Source: an uncultured Eubacterium sp. (GTDB taxonomy: Bacteria; Bacillota; Clostridia; Lachnospirales; Lachnospiraceae). Taken from it: 64,000 nucleotides of DNA. The position numbers and the translations under genes were made by a program. The notes beneath the pieces are model-generated. The model made no database searches and was not told the origin of the DNA. It worked only from the letters and a program-made list of their open reading frames with translations. Positions 33,901 through 43,801 of this stretch are shown piece after piece. The stretch covers positions 31,586 through 95,585 of the forward strand of contig CAJUIL010000012.1 in NCBI GenBank assembly GCA_910586225.1. Reading direction: 5' to 3'. The first letter of the stretch is position 1. Each line of letters opens with the position of its first letter.

Positions 33901-36900
33901 ATGAAAATAATCAATCCTTTTTTAATAAAACAGTGCATTACGGACTCTGGCGTATACAACCGCGGGAACAGTTTGTTTATGGATGAAGGAGTCAGAAGAA
34001 TTGAATTAAAGGGTCTTAAAAACGGAAATTATGAAATTCTTGCAAAGGTACGGGGAAGTTCGGGCTTTTCTTATAATACGTCTGTTATAGTGGATTTCTC
34101 TGGTCGGGATGCGAGCATTCAAGACTATCAGTGCGAGTGCAGGGCTTTTGCGCAGTATCCGGGGATGTGCAAGCATATTGTTGCGATGCTTGCGGAATAT
34201 AATTACCAAGCGCAGGACGGTACGTTTGATCAGCATGATGATTTTGAGGGGAATAACTTTTCAGAAGGCGAACCACACGTTTTGATCCGCAGGCCGCCCA
34301 GACAAAATCATGAACAGCGGCAAATAAAAAAACCGCTCAAACCAAGCGATACAGCGTTGAAAAACCTGGTAGATTATTATGTGCTGCAGGACCGCAACCA
34401 GTTTTGTCAGGAATATGGCAACGGAGATGTGCGTCTGGTGCCGATCCTGCATTTGGAATCGGACAGAGAGTCGCTGGAGCTTAAAATTGGAACCACACAG
34501 CTTTATGTGGTTAAGGATATTGGGGAAATGGTGGATAATATTAAGCAGATGCGTTATATTTCTTATGGAAAAAAGCTGGCGTTTACACACAGCCAGAGCG
34601 CATTTACCAGAGAATCGACAGGGATCGTGAACTTGCTGCTGGAATTGGATAACGAGAATGAATTTTCCTTCCGTTATCATAGCTGGGGATATAGTAACTC
34701 CCAGCAGCGCCGGTCGGTTACACTGTCGCCGCCGATGCTGGACCGTCTGATGGAGATGTACGAGGGAAAACAGCTGCGTGTAGACGACCAGCTGTTGGGG
34801 CAGGAAGAGGATGTAATGATACTGCGTGAAAATCCGAAGCTTCCGCTGCGCATTACTGGCAAGAAAAATGGCGCTGATGTAGAGATGGAACCGATTTTTC
34901 TGACCGAGGGCGGAAAGCAATGGTATCTTTTATGGAGAAGCTGCTTTTATATCTGTACCAGGGAATATTACGAGCAGGTGAAAGGATTCCTCAAGCTGAT
35001 GCTTCAGGAACGTGATGGTTATAAACGCAGTCACTACTATTCGAGATACTCAAAATTTAGTATTGATTTAAAAAATCCTTCGTTTTTTCTGAGTAAGGAT
35101 GATTATGGGGCATTTGCGAAAAATGTGCTGCCTATGGTCGCGCCTGCGCTGGATGTACAGATGGAAAAGGTGGATTTTGCGGCTTATGAGCCTGCAGAAG
35201 CGGTTTTTCACAGCTATTTGGACAAGGTTGGCAATCGGATTGAATGTAAGGCAAAAGTATTGTATGGAGATGAGGAGTATAGTGTAGCGAAAATTCCAGC
35301 AAAGGAAGAGGCGATTCGCGATATCCGCAAGGAATTTGAAGTGCGCAGTATTCTGGAGGGATATTTTGAGCTTGCGTCTGACCAGCAGACGTATTACAGC
35401 AAGGAAGAAGATTCCATGCTGGAGTTTTTGGAAATTGGGTTTCCGCAGCTGGAGAGCGTATCAGAGATTTATGCGACGGACCGATTTAAAAGTATGCGGG
35501 TCGTTCCAATGCCGACGGTTACGACAGGTATCTCTATGAAGGGAAACCTGTTGGATGTGAGCTGGAATGTGGAAGGCATGAGCGCGCAGGAGGTTATGGA
35601 GATCCTTGCGGATTATCGAATGAAAAAGAAGTATCATAAGCTGAAATCCGGTGACTTTATCCGAATGGATGAAAATTCGCTTGCCGTGCTGGCGGAGCTG
35701 AGCGAAGGGCTGCATTTGACAAAAGAGCAGCTGAAGGAGAGAAAAGCAGAAGTACCTTTGTACCGTTCGTTATATCTGGATTCATTAATGAAGGATAATG
35801 CGGAATACATAAGGCTGGAGCGAGATAAGCAATTTAAGTCCGTCATTCGTCAGATGCGTTCCATGGAGGATGGGGATCAGGAGCTGCCGGGACAGATCCA
35901 GGCGGTGCTGCGCCCTTATCAGGAAACGGGCTTTCAGTGGCTCTGCTCGTTGGCGAAGTTTGGTTTTGGGGGGATTCTCGCGGATGATATGGGGCTTGGA
36001 AAAACGCTGCAAGTGTTGACGTTTTTAGCTGCGCATCCAGAGTCGAAGGCGCTTGTTGTATGCCCGGCATCTTTGGTGTATAACTGGGAGGAGGAGTGCA
36101 GGCGCTTTTATCCGTCTGCGCGGGTCGCTGCAGTCGCGGGTCCGGTGCAGGCAAGACAGATCCAGATTGAAGAACGGGACAGCTATGATATTTTGATCAC
36201 TTCGTACGATCTGTTAAAACGAGATATCGATCTGTATGAGGACAAGCATTTTGACTATGTTATTATTGACGAGGCGCAGTATATTAAAAACGCGTCCACA
36301 CAGGCGGCAAAGGCGGTAAAGGCGATTGCTTGTGACGGACGTTTTGCATTGACGGGAACGCCGATCGAAAACAGGCTGAGCGAGCTTTGGAGCATTTTTG
36401 AATTTTTAATGCCAGGATATTTGTATAGCTATAAGCGCTTCAAGGATGAGTTGGAAGGACCGATCGCGGAAGGTCAGGATGAGGCGGCCAGAACCCGTTT
36501 GTCGCGGCTGGTTCGTCCGTTTATCCTGCGGCGCTTGAAAAAGGATGTGCTAAAGGAGCTGCCGGATAAGGTAGAGGAGGTCGTATATGCCAAAATGGAA
36601 GGAGAGCAGAACAGCCTTTACCAGGCGAGGGAACGGCAGCTGCTCATGACGCTGTCGAAGCAGACCGAGGAGGAATTTAAGACACAGAAGCTTTGGGTAT
36701 TGGCAGAATTAACAGCCTTACGGCAAATTTGCTGCGACCCGGCGCTTGTTTATGAGAATTTTACTGGGGAATCTGCAAAAACGAAAACGTGTATTGAGGT
36801 TGTGGAAAATGCAGTCAGCAGCGGGCATAAGGTTTTGCTGTTTTCACAGTTTGCGTCGATGCTGGAGCATTTGGCGGACCTGTTTCGCACACGCGGGCTG

Positions 36901-37290
36901 CGATCCTTTTTACTGACGGGAAAAACTAGTAAAGAGGAGCGTCGGCGTCTGGTGGCGGATTTTCAAAGAGGGAATGCGGACATTTTCCTGATTTCGTTAA
37001 AGGCGGGCGGTACTGGACTGAACCTGACTGCCGCAGATGTGGTCATTCATTATGACCCATGGTGGAATCTTGCGGCGCAGAACCAAGCAACCGACCGTGC
37101 GCATCGTATTGGGCAGGACAATAAAGTTATGGTGCTGCGTTTGATCATGAAGGGAACGATTGAAGAGCGGATCTTAACAATGCAGGAAGACAAGCAAAAT
37201 CTAGCGGATTCCATCATTTCCGAGGACGGCGTATCCATCGGCGGCTTGGATAAGGAACAGCTGATTTCAGTTTTGGAGGAAAAAAAGTAA
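33901..37290 (+). CDS. SWIM zinc-finger SNF2-family helicase
   Basis: Start taken at ATG 33901 (MKIINPFLIKQ) with GGAG 9 nt upstream; two earlier ATGs are in frame. 1129 residues. N-terminal SWIM finger CECRAFAQYPGMCKHI (about 77-92), a long middle SNF2-associated region, then RecA domain 1 with ADDMGLGKTLQV (about 692) and DEAQ (about 790), and domain 2 with LLFSQFASML, SLKAGGTGLNLTAAD and QATDRAHRIGQ. It is a complete chromatin-remodeller-like translocase of the bacterial type (like YwqA). The cellular role is not settled; DNA repair or nucleoid transactions are usual guesses. Confidence 0.92.
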   Translation: MKIINPFLIKQCITDSGVYNRGNSLFMDEGVRRIELKGLKNGNYEILAKVRGSSGFSYNTSVIVDFSGRDASIQDYQCECRAFAQYPGMCKHIVAMLAEYNYQAQDGTFDQHDDFEGNNFSEGEPHVLIRRPPRQNHEQRQIKKPLKPSDTALKNLVDYYVLQDRNQFCQEYGNGDVRLVPILHLESDRESLELKIGTTQLYVVKDIGEMVDNIKQMRYISYGKKLAFTHSQSAFTRESTGIVNLLLELDNENEFSFRYHSWGYSNSQQRRSVTLSPPMLDRLMEMYEGKQLRVDDQLLGQEEDVMILRENPKLPLRITGKKNGADVEMEPIFLTEGGKQWYLLWRSCFYICTREYYEQVKGFLKLMLQERDGYKRSHYYSRYSKFSIDLKNPSFFLSKDDYGAFAKNVLPMVAPALDVQMEKVDFAAYEPAEAVFHSYLDKVGNRIECKAKVLYGDEEYSVAKIPAKEEAIRDIRKEFEVRSILEGYFELASDQQTYYSKEEDSMLEFLEIGFPQLESVSEIYATDRFKSMRVVPMPTVTTGISMKGNLLDVSWNVEGMSAQEVMEILADYRMKKKYHKLKSGDFIRMDENSLAVLAELSEGLHLTKEQLKERKAEVPLYRSLYLDSLMKDNAEYIRLERDKQFKSVIRQMRSMEDGDQELPGQIQAVLRPYQETGFQWLCSLAKFGFGGILADDMGLGKTLQVLTFLAAHPESKALVVCPASLVYNWEEECRRFYPSARVAAVAGPVQARQIQIEERDSYDILITSYDLLKRDIDLYEDKHFDYVIIDEAQYIKNASTQAAKAVKAIACDGRFALTGTPIENRLSELWSIFEFLMPGYLYSYKRFKDELEGPIAEGQDEAARTRLSRLVRPFILRRLKKDVLKELPDKVEEVVYAKMEGEQNSLYQARERQLLMTLSKQTEEEFKTQKLWVLAELTALRQICCDPALVYENFTGESAKTKTCIEVVENAVSSGHKVLLFSQFASMLEHLADLFRTRGLRSFLLTGKTSKEERRRLVADFQRGNADIFLISLKAGGTGLNLTAADVVIHYDPWWNLAAQNQATDRAHRIGQDNKVMVLRLIMKGTIEERILTMQEDKQNLADSIISEDGVSIGGLDKEQLISVLEEKK

Positions 37291-37300
37291 AAATAAACTA

Positions 37301-37329
37301 TTGACAAATAGAAAAAACCGTGGTTTAAT
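37301..37329 (+). promoter_or_regulatory. Promoter of the trp operon
   Basis: TTGACA (37301-37306) and TTTAAT (37324-37329) with a 17-nt spacer, about 70 nt before the first T-box helix. Confidence 0.75.
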
Positions 37330-37404
37330 ATTCGAAAGAAAACGAAGCAAGAAAATTTAATATTCGCATAAACCGATGATGTGGAGATAAAAATAATTGT
37401 GCAT

Positions 37405-37612
37405 ACCCAGAGAGTCCGGGGAGGTGGGAGCCGGATTAAACGCAGATTATTAAATGGACCACGGAGGGCGCAGTCAAACGCAGCCTGAAGGCTGCCGAGT
37501 ATTCTGCGACGTTGGGCATACGTTAGTTGCCGGAGATATGATGGTATCTCGTCGAGTGTGCAGGAATTTCTGTAAAGCAAGGTGGCACCGCGGATGAATA
37601 TGAGAAGCGGAT
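37405..37612 (+). promoter_or_regulatory. T-box riboswitch specific for tRNA-Trp
   Basis: Stem I features AGAGA and GGTGGGAGCC (37410-37432) are followed by the specifier TGG in AAATGGACC (37455-37457), the Trp codon. The conserved 14-nt T-box AAGGTGGCACCGCGG lies at 37579-37593; its bulge UGGC can pair with the GCCA end of tRNA-Trp (discriminator G). Uncharged tRNA-Trp would stabilise the antiterminator and switch on trpE and the genes behind it. Both specifier and acceptor evidence agree with the downstream genes. Confidence 0.93.
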
Positions 37613-37801
37613 TTTATTTGTAGTTGTTATTATGCAGGTAAAACCGTGGTATGGAATGGCTCAGTTAGCCGGACATAAGGACAGTGGGATCTGTCAGGAA
37701 GGATCAGACAGGGGAAAGTATCGAATTGTTTTGATAGTTCTGACAGCGTACGGTCGGGGATGTTTAGGTAGATCAGATAGAGTCATGTATGTGAGATCAT
37801 A

Positions 37802-37855
37802 GCACCCGTCCTTGATAATGTAGTATTACATTTATCATGGATTGGGTGTTTTTTT
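37802..37855 (+). terminator. Leader terminator in front of trpE
   Basis: CACCC, TCC, TGATAA and TGTA (37803-37822) pair with TACA, TTATCA, GGA and GGGTG (37827-37848) around GTAT; seven T follow. It lies about 210 nt after the T-box motif, farther than usual. It is the only strong terminator in the leader; a 4-bp CCGC/GCGG hairpin directly after the T-box is much weaker. Confidence 0.9.
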
Positions 37856-37906
37856 GTTGTCTTTTATTAATTCTAATGAATAGTATGTTCATTTTGGAGG
37901 TGTGGA

Positions 37907-39454
37907 ATGATTAATCCGTCATTGGAACAGGCAAAGAAGTTATTAACAGAAAAAAGAAACGCAGCTTACCAGAGAATACCGCTCAGAATGGAGCTTTACG
38001 CGGATTTATTGACTCCGGTGATGGCTCTGCGGCGGCTGAAACGAGCCAGTCAGCATTGTTTTTTGCTGGAAAGCGCGGAGCAGTCAGAACAACGAGGACG
38101 CTATTCCTTTTTGGGGTATGACCCGGTGATGGAAATTACCTGCCGTGACGGTCTGGTCAGAATTACAGGCAAGGAACAGGCGGAGACGGTGCAGACTGTG
38201 AATCCACAGGCCGTGCTGCGTAAGATTATGAAAGAAAACCGGGTTCCGCGCCTGAAAGGAATGCCGCCGTTTTCCGGAGGGCTGGCAGGATATTTTTCGT
38301 ACGATTATATCAAGTACAGTGAGCCTTCTTTAAAGCTGGATGCCAAGGATGAGGCGTCTTTTGCGGATGCCGATCTGATGCTGTTTGATAAAGTGATTGC
38401 ATTTGATCATTACAGACAAAAGGTAATATTAATTGTAAATATAACAACACAGGATCTTGATTCCGCATATATCTTAGGGGAGGAAAAGCTGCGTGAGATG
38501 GCTTTTCTTCTGATACGGGGAGAGATGGCGGAAAATCCTCCGCTCGTACTAAAAAGCCGCTTTCGGTATCTCTTTGATAAGGAAAAATATTGTGAGATCG
38601 TGGAAAAAGCCAAACGGTATATCCGGGAAGGGGATATTTTCCAGGCTGTGTTATCAAACCGTATTGAGGCAGATATGGCAGGAAGCTTGTTGGACACGTA
38701 CCGTGTTCTGCGCTCCTCAAATCCGTCTCCGTATATGTTTTATTTTACCGGCGACGAGATGGAAATAGCCGGTGCATCGCCGGAAACGCTGGTAAAGCTG
38801 GAAAATGGGATACTGTATACATTTCCGTTGGCCGGCACAAGGCCGAGAGGATCTACGCCGGAGGAGGATATGGAATTGGAACGTAGTTTGCTTGCGGACG
38901 AAAAGGAGCGCGCGGAGCATAATATGCTTGTCGACCTTGGGCGTAACGATCTTGGCAAAATCAGCAAAATAGGTACGATAGAGGTAGAAAAATATATGTG
39001 TGTGGAACGCTTTTCTCATGTGATGCACCTAGGGTCTACAGTCAAGGGGTGTATCCGCGGCGATAAAGACGCACTGGACGCCGTTGACGCAATTCTTCCT
39101 GCCGGAACGCTTTCTGGCGCTCCAAAGCTGCGGGCTTGCGAGATTATCAATGAGCTGGAGGGGCATAAGCGTGGTATTTATGGAGGCGCGCTTGGATATC
39201 TTGATTTTAGCGGGAATCTGGACATCTGCATTGCGATTCGGCTTGCATTCGCTAAAAACGGAAAGGTAGTTATCCGCTCCGGAGCTGGGATCGTGGCAGA
39301 CAGCGTGCCGGAACAGGAATTTGCCGAATGTGCGAATAAAGCGGAAGCGGTTTTGCAGGCGTTAAAAGCAGCAGAAGGAGGTCTTGATGTAGCGGAGAGA
39401 TACGGCGGTAGTGGAGAGGAGTTAAATTATGATATTATTAGTAGACAATTATGA
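37907..39454 (+). CDS. trpE: Anthranilate synthase component I
   Basis: 515 residues; GGAGGTGTGGA before the ATG. Chorismate-binding enzyme with N-terminal LLESAEQSEQRGRYSFLG (tryptophan feedback site area), REGDIFQAVLSNRIEA, IAGASPETLVKL, LPLAGTRPRG-type FPLAGTRPRGSTPEED, and the C-terminal PAGTLSGAPKLRA and GAGIVADSVPEQEF. It uses glutamine-derived ammonia from TrpG to form anthranilate. The 3' end overlaps trpG by 26 nt. Confidence 0.96.
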   Translation: MINPSLEQAKKLLTEKRNAAYQRIPLRMELYADLLTPVMALRRLKRASQHCFLLESAEQSEQRGRYSFLGYDPVMEITCRDGLVRITGKEQAETVQTVNPQAVLRKIMKENRVPRLKGMPPFSGGLAGYFSYDYIKYSEPSLKLDAKDEASFADADLMLFDKVIAFDHYRQKVILIVNITTQDLDSAYILGEEKLREMAFLLIRGEMAENPPLVLKSRFRYLFDKEKYCEIVEKAKRYIREGDIFQAVLSNRIEADMAGSLLDTYRVLRSSNPSPYMFYFTGDEMEIAGASPETLVKLENGILYTFPLAGTRPRGSTPEEDMELERSLLADEKERAEHNMLVDLGRNDLGKISKIGTIEVEKYMCVERFSHVMHLGSTVKGCIRGDKDALDAVDAILPAGTLSGAPKLRACEIINELEGHKRGIYGGALGYLDFSGNLDICIAIRLAFAKNGKVVIRSGAGIVADSVPEQEFAECANKAEAVLQALKAAEGGLDVAERYGGSGEELNYDIISRQL

Positions 39455-39992
39455 CAGCTTTTCTTATAATCTGTATCAGCTGGTTGGTTCAGTAGATACG
39501 GACATTCAGGTCATAAGAAATGATGAAATGACGGTCAGGCAAATCCGGGAACTGCAGCCATCGGCTATTTTTCTGTCTCCGGGGCCTGGGAAACCATCGG
39601 ATGCAGGCGTATGTGTGGAGGTGGTCCGCAGGCTTTGCGGGGAAATCCCAATTCTTGGGGTATGCCTTGGACACCAGGCCATTTGCGAGGCATTTGGCGG
39701 AGAGGTTTCTTATGCGGCTGAGCTGATGCATGGGAAGGCTTCCCAAATACGACTAGATAGAGGCAGCAGATTATTTTCCGGAATGAAGGAGGAGATACAG
39801 GCAGCCAGATATCACTCTCTGATCGCTGTGCAGGGCAAACTGCCGGATTGTCTGAAAATTACGGCGCAGACAGCAAGGGGAGAGATTATGGCGGTGGAAC
39901 ACCGAGAATATCCGGTATACGGGCTGCAGTTCCATCCGGAATCTATACTGACGCAGGATGGAAAGCGAATAATCCGTAATTTTTTAAGATGA
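39429..39992 (+). CDS. trpG: Anthranilate synthase component II (glutamine amidotransferase)
   Basis: 187 residues; starts 26 nt before the trpE stop, with GAGAGGAG upstream, so translation is coupled and equimolar subunits are favoured. Class I amidotransferase: LLVDNYDSFSYNLYQ, oxyanion SPGPGKPSDAG, nucleophile Cys in GVCLGHQAI, and HPES with the catalytic His-Glu pair. No TrpD fusion, unlike some clostridia. Confidence 0.96.
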   Translation: MILLVDNYDSFSYNLYQLVGSVDTDIQVIRNDEMTVRQIRELQPSAIFLSPGPGKPSDAGVCVEVVRRLCGEIPILGVCLGHQAICEAFGGEVSYAAELMHGKASQIRLDRGSRLFSGMKEEIQAARYHSLIAVQGKLPDCLKITAQTARGEIMAVEHREYPVYGLQFHPESILTQDGKRIIRNFLR

Positions 39993-40035
39993 TGTTGTTT
40001 TTAGGCTTTTATCATTGTATATGGAGGATAAAACG

Positions 40036-41058
40036 ATGATTCGAGAGGCAATTTTTTCACTGAGCAATCAGGAAAGCTTGAGTTATGATACGGCAAAGGA
40101 AGTAATGGATGAAATTATGAGCGGCGATACAAGTCAGATCCAGATGAGCGCTTATCTGACAGCGCTTGCAATGAAGGGCGAAACGATTGATGAGATCACA
40201 GGCTCTGCAAAAGGGATGCGCGAGCATTGTATCCGGCTGCTGCATGATATGGATGTGCTGGAAATCGTGGGAACGGGCGGAGATCGTTCGGATTCATTTA
40301 ATATTTCCACAACCTCAGCGCTTGTCATATCGGCCGGAGGCGTTCCGGTGGCAAAGCACGGCAACCGCGCGGCGTCCAGCAGGTGCGGTGCGGCGGACGT
40401 CTTGGAAGCTCTTGGTGTGAAAATTACAATTTCGCCGGAAAAGAGCGCAGAGATTTTAAATAAAATCAACATTTGTTTTTTGTTTGCGCAAAATTATCAC
40501 CTTGCTATGAAGTATGTAGCTCCCGTACGCAAAGAGCTTGGTATTCGTACGGTGTTTAATATTCTAGGGCCGCTGACCAATCCGGCCGGAGCAAGTATGC
40601 AGGTTATGGGGGTTTATGAGGAAGCGCTTGTCGAACCGCTGGCAAGGGTATTGTCAAATCTGGGTGTAAAAAGTGCGATGGTAGTCTATGGGCAAGACCG
40701 ACTGGATGAAATCTCTATGAGCGCACCGACGACGGTTTGTGAGGTGCGGGATGGCAGGTATCGTTCTTATGTGATCGAACCGGAGCAGTTCGGTATTGAA
40801 AAATGTCGAAAAGCCGATCTGACAGGCGGTACACCAGAGGAAAACGCTGCGATAACGAGAGCAATTTTAAACGGCCAGGCGGGGCCGAAAAGAAATGCGG
40901 TTTTGCTGAATGCGGGCGCAGGCTTGTATGTAGCAGGCAAAGCGGGTTCGATTGCAGAAGGAGTACGTATGGCAGAAAAAATAATAGACAGCGGTGCGGC
41001 AGGCAACAGGCTGGATGAGTTTATTAAGCTGTCTAATGAGAAGCATGGCGATGTATGA
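40036..41058 (+). CDS. trpD: Anthranilate phosphoribosyltransferase
   Basis: Start at ATG 40036, because GGAGG stands 8 nt before it. 340 residues. PRPP-binding GTGGDRSDSFNIST, KHGNRAASSRCGAADVLEALG, FAQNYHLAMKYVAPVRKELGIRT-type anthranilate site and NILGPLTNPA are all conserved. It transfers phosphoribose to anthranilate. Confidence 0.96.
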   Translation: MIREAIFSLSNQESLSYDTAKEVMDEIMSGDTSQIQMSAYLTALAMKGETIDEITGSAKGMREHCIRLLHDMDVLEIVGTGGDRSDSFNISTTSALVISAGGVPVAKHGNRAASSRCGAADVLEALGVKITISPEKSAEILNKINICFLFAQNYHLAMKYVAPVRKELGIRTVFNILGPLTNPAGASMQVMGVYEEALVEPLARVLSNLGVKSAMVVYGQDRLDEISMSAPTTVCEVRDGRYRSYVIEPEQFGIEKCRKADLTGGTPEENAAITRAILNGQAGPKRNAVLLNAGAGLYVAGKAGSIAEGVRMAEKIIDSGAAGNRLDEFIKLSNEKHGDV

Positions 41059-41096
41059 AACTGTTTTTATGGGGCAGGTATGGAAGGCGGAGGAAA

Positions 41097-41903
41097 ATGA
41101 CAATATTAGATGAGATTGCGGATAAGACGAGAAAACGGATCGCAAAGCGCAGGATGCAGGTTCCGTTAGAAGAGCTGCGCAGACAAGCGGAAGCAATGCC
41201 GAGGGATACAGGATTTCCGTTTGAACAGGCGTTGCAGCAGCCAGGGGTTTCTTTCATTTGCGAGGTGAAAAAAGCCTCGCCGTCCAAAGGGGTCATAGCA
41301 GAGGAGTTCCCATATGTGCAGATTGCAAAGGAGTATGAAGAGGCAGGTGCGGCTGCGATATCATGTCTGACAGAACCGTATTATTTTCAGGGCAAGGATG
41401 AATATTTGCAGCAAATTGCCGCTGGAGTGTCGATTCCAGTATTGCGCAAGGATTTTATGGTAGATCCGTATATGATCTATGAGGCGAAGGTACTGGGGGC
41501 GTCTGCGGTGTTAGCCATATGTGCGATCCTGGATGATGCACAGTTAAAAGAATATTTTATAATTGCTGAAACACTAGGTTTATCAGTGTTAGTGGAAACG
41601 CATACAGAAGAGGAAGCAGAGCGGGCGAAAAAAAGCGGCGCAAGGGTGATAGGAGTTAACAACCGTGATTTAAAAACGTTCCATGTGGATGTTATGACGA
41701 GTATAAAATTACGGGAAAGCATTCCGAAGGATATTCTTTTTGTATCAGAAAGCGGTATTCGGAATGCAGAGGATATCGCAGAGCTGTATGATCGTGGTAC
41801 GGATGCGGTGCTCATAGGGGAAACCCTGATGCGCGCGAAGGATAAGAAGCGGATGCTGGCAGAGCTTAGAGCTGGTTGCCCAGTGTGTGGATTTGTTATG
41901 TAA
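41097..41903 (+). CDS. trpC: Indole-3-glycerol-phosphate synthase
   Basis: Start at ATG 41097 with GGAGG directly upstream; the frame from 41055 overlaps trpD and lacks a ribosome site. 268 residues. (Beta/alpha)8 barrel with FICEVKKASPSKGVI, VLRKDFMVDPYMIYEAKVLGASAVL, VLVETHTEEEA, GVNNRDLKTF and VSESGI. It converts CdRP to indole-3-glycerol phosphate. Separate from trpF, not fused. Confidence 0.96.
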   Translation: MTILDEIADKTRKRIAKRRMQVPLEELRRQAEAMPRDTGFPFEQALQQPGVSFICEVKKASPSKGVIAEEFPYVQIAKEYEEAGAAAISCLTEPYYFQGKDEYLQQIAAGVSIPVLRKDFMVDPYMIYEAKVLGASAVLAICAILDDAQLKEYFIIAETLGLSVLVETHTEEEAERAKKSGARVIGVNNRDLKTFHVDVMTSIKLRESIPKDILFVSESGIRNAEDIAELYDRGTDAVLIGETLMRAKDKKRMLAELRAGCPVCGFVM

Positions 41904-41973
41904 AGAGGATCAAAGGATAAAATAAAACTTAGAAATAATTACTTTGCATGAGATGCATATGGAGCTTGGTATC

Positions 41974-42570
41974 ATGAAAATTAAAATATGTGGTTTGATG
42001 GAGCATGAGGATATCTGTGCGGTGAATCGGTATTTACCGGATTATATTGGATTTGTGTTTGCTACGAAAAGCAGACGCTATGTTAGCCCCGCACGGGCGG
42101 CGCAGCTAAAATCAATGCTTTCACCGGATATTGCCGCCGTTGGTGTTTTTGTGGATGAGGCAAAGGAGATGGTTGCAAAGCTGTTGATCGATCATACGAT
42201 AGATATAGCGCAGCTGCATGGGCAGGAGTCTGAGCAGGAAGTACAATGGATCAAGCAGCAAACTGGAAGGCAAGTGGTCAAGGCGGTTTCCGTACAGTCT
42301 GAAACAGACATAGTAAAGTGGCAGGATAGCTGTGCGGACTATCTGCTGCTTGACAATGGTTCAGGCGGTACTGGGTGTTCGTTTGACTGGAGTTTGATTC
42401 AAGCTTATACGAAGCCGTATTTTTTAGCCGGGGGCATCGGATTGCACAATCTTGATAAAGCGCTTCAAACGGGCGCCTACGCGGTTGATTTGTCGAGCGG
42501 GGCGGAGACGGGTGGCAGGAAGGATGGAGAAAAGATACGGGAGCTGGTTCGAATGGCACATAATAATTAA
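41974..42570 (+). CDS. trpF: Phosphoribosylanthranilate isomerase
   Basis: Start at ATG 41974 (MKIKICGLM) after GGAG. 198 residues. KICGLMEHEDICAVN with the catalytic Cys, YIGFVFATKSRRYVSP, AQLHGQES, LLLDNGSGGTGCSFDW with the catalytic Asp, and AVDLSSGAE at the phosphate-binding end. It catalyses the Amadori step between TrpD and TrpC. Confidence 0.95.
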   Translation: MKIKICGLMEHEDICAVNRYLPDYIGFVFATKSRRYVSPARAAQLKSMLSPDIAAVGVFVDEAKEMVAKLLIDHTIDIAQLHGQESEQEVQWIKQQTGRQVVKAVSVQSETDIVKWQDSCADYLLLDNGSGGTGCSFDWSLIQAYTKPYFLAGGIGLHNLDKALQTGAYAVDLSSGAETGGRKDGEKIRELVRMAHNN

Positions 42571-42610
42571 ATATAATTTAGAATTAAGGAAAAGAGAAAG
42601 GGAAAGAAGT

Positions 42611-43801
42611 ATGTTGAAAGAGAATGGAAGATTCGGGCAGCATGGCGGGCAGTATATACCGGAAACGCTTATGAATGCTGTGATAGAGCTGGAGGGTGCC
42701 TATGAACAGTATAAAAACGATAAGTCATTTCAAGAGGAACTGGAAGCGTTGTTTCACGATTATACAGGCAGACCATCCAGGTTGTATTTTGCGGCGCATA
42801 TGACAGAAGCGCTTGGCGGGGCAAAAATTTATCTGAAACGGGAGGATTTGAACCATACCGGGTCACATAAAATTAATAATGTGCTTGGCCAGTGCCTGCT
42901 GGCGAAAAAAATGGGAAAAACAAGGATCATTGCGGAAACGGGCGCCGGACAGCATGGTGTAGCGGCTGCGACCGCTGCAGCGCTGATGGGCATGGAATGT
43001 GAGGTGTTTATGGGGGAAGAGGATACCAGGCGGCAGGCGTTGAACGTCTACCGGATGCGGTTGCTCGGCGCTGAAGTTCACACAGTAACATCTGGTACGG
43101 CTACGCTTAAGGATGCTGTTTCAGAAGCGCTGCGCGAATGGACGAAGCGGGTTGACGATACGCATTATTTAATTGGTTCCGTGATGGGCCCGCATCCGTT
43201 TCCGATGATGGTACGTGATTTTCAGGCAGTTATATCGAAGGAGGTCAAGGAACAGATGATGGAAAAGGAAGGCAGACTGCCGGATGTAGTGATGGCTTGC
43301 GTGGGCGGCGGTTCAAATGCTATGGGTGCGTTTTACCATTTTTTGGACGATAAGCAGGTTCGTCTGATTGGCTGCGAAGCTGCTGGGCGCGGGATACATA
43401 CAGCGGAAACGGCCGCGACGATCGCGACTGGCAGAGCAGGCATTTTCCATGGAATGAAGTCCTATTTCTGTCAGGACGCGTATGGGCAGATCGCACCTGT
43501 CTATTCGATTTCTGCCGGCCTGGATTATCCAGGTATCGGGCCGGAGCACGCTTATCTGTATGATACAGGGCGGGCGGAATATGTGGCTGTTACTGACGAG
43601 GAAGCGGTGGAAGCGTTTGAATATTTATCACGCATGGAAGGCATTATTCCGGCGATCGAGAGCGCTCATGCAGTTGCGCACGCAATAAAGCTGGCGCCGC
43701 TAATGGATAAGAATCAAACAATCGTAGTCAATCTGTCCGGACGAGGAGACAAAGATTGTGCGGCAATCGCACGCTATAGAGGAGAGAATATCGATGAGTA
43801 A
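42611..43801 (+). CDS. trpB: Tryptophan synthase beta chain
   Basis: Start at ATG 42611 (MLKENGRFGQHGGQYIPE); the frame open from 42452 overlaps trpF. 396 residues. PLP lysine in LNHTGSHKINN, ETGAGQHGVA, GCVGGGSNAMG-type ACVGGGSNAMG, and SAGLDYPGIGPEHA (COMM-domain region). This is the normal TrpB1 class that works with TrpA. Its last codons overlap the trpA start. Confidence 0.96.
   Translation: MLKENGRFGQHGGQYIPETLMNAVIELEGAYEQYKNDKSFQEELEALFHDYTGRPSRLYFAAHMTEALGGAKIYLKREDLNHTGSHKINNVLGQCLLAKKMGKTRIIAETGAGQHGVAAATAAALMGMECEVFMGEEDTRRQALNVYRMRLLGAEVHTVTSGTATLKDAVSEALREWTKRVDDTHYLIGSVMGPHPFPMMVRDFQAVISKEVKEQMMEKEGRLPDVVMACVGGGSNAMGAFYHFLDDKQVRLIGCEAAGRGIHTAETAATIATGRAGIFHGMKSYFCQDAYGQIAPVYSISAGLDYPGIGPEHAYLYDTGRAEYVAVTDEEAVEAFEYLSRMEGIIPAIESAHAVAHAIKLAPLMDKNQTIVVNLSGRGDKDCAAIARYRGENIDE

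Larger units (their letters stand above)
37291..37906 (+). other. Leader region of the trp operon (promoter, T-box, extra domain, terminator)
   Basis: 616 bp between the helicase and trpE. The promoter, T-box and terminator are listed separately. Two direct repeats TTTAATATTCG (37324-37334 and 37356-37366) sit at and just after the -10 box. The segment 37620-37800, between T-box and terminator, holds several small stems but no reading frame. Confidence 0.8.
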
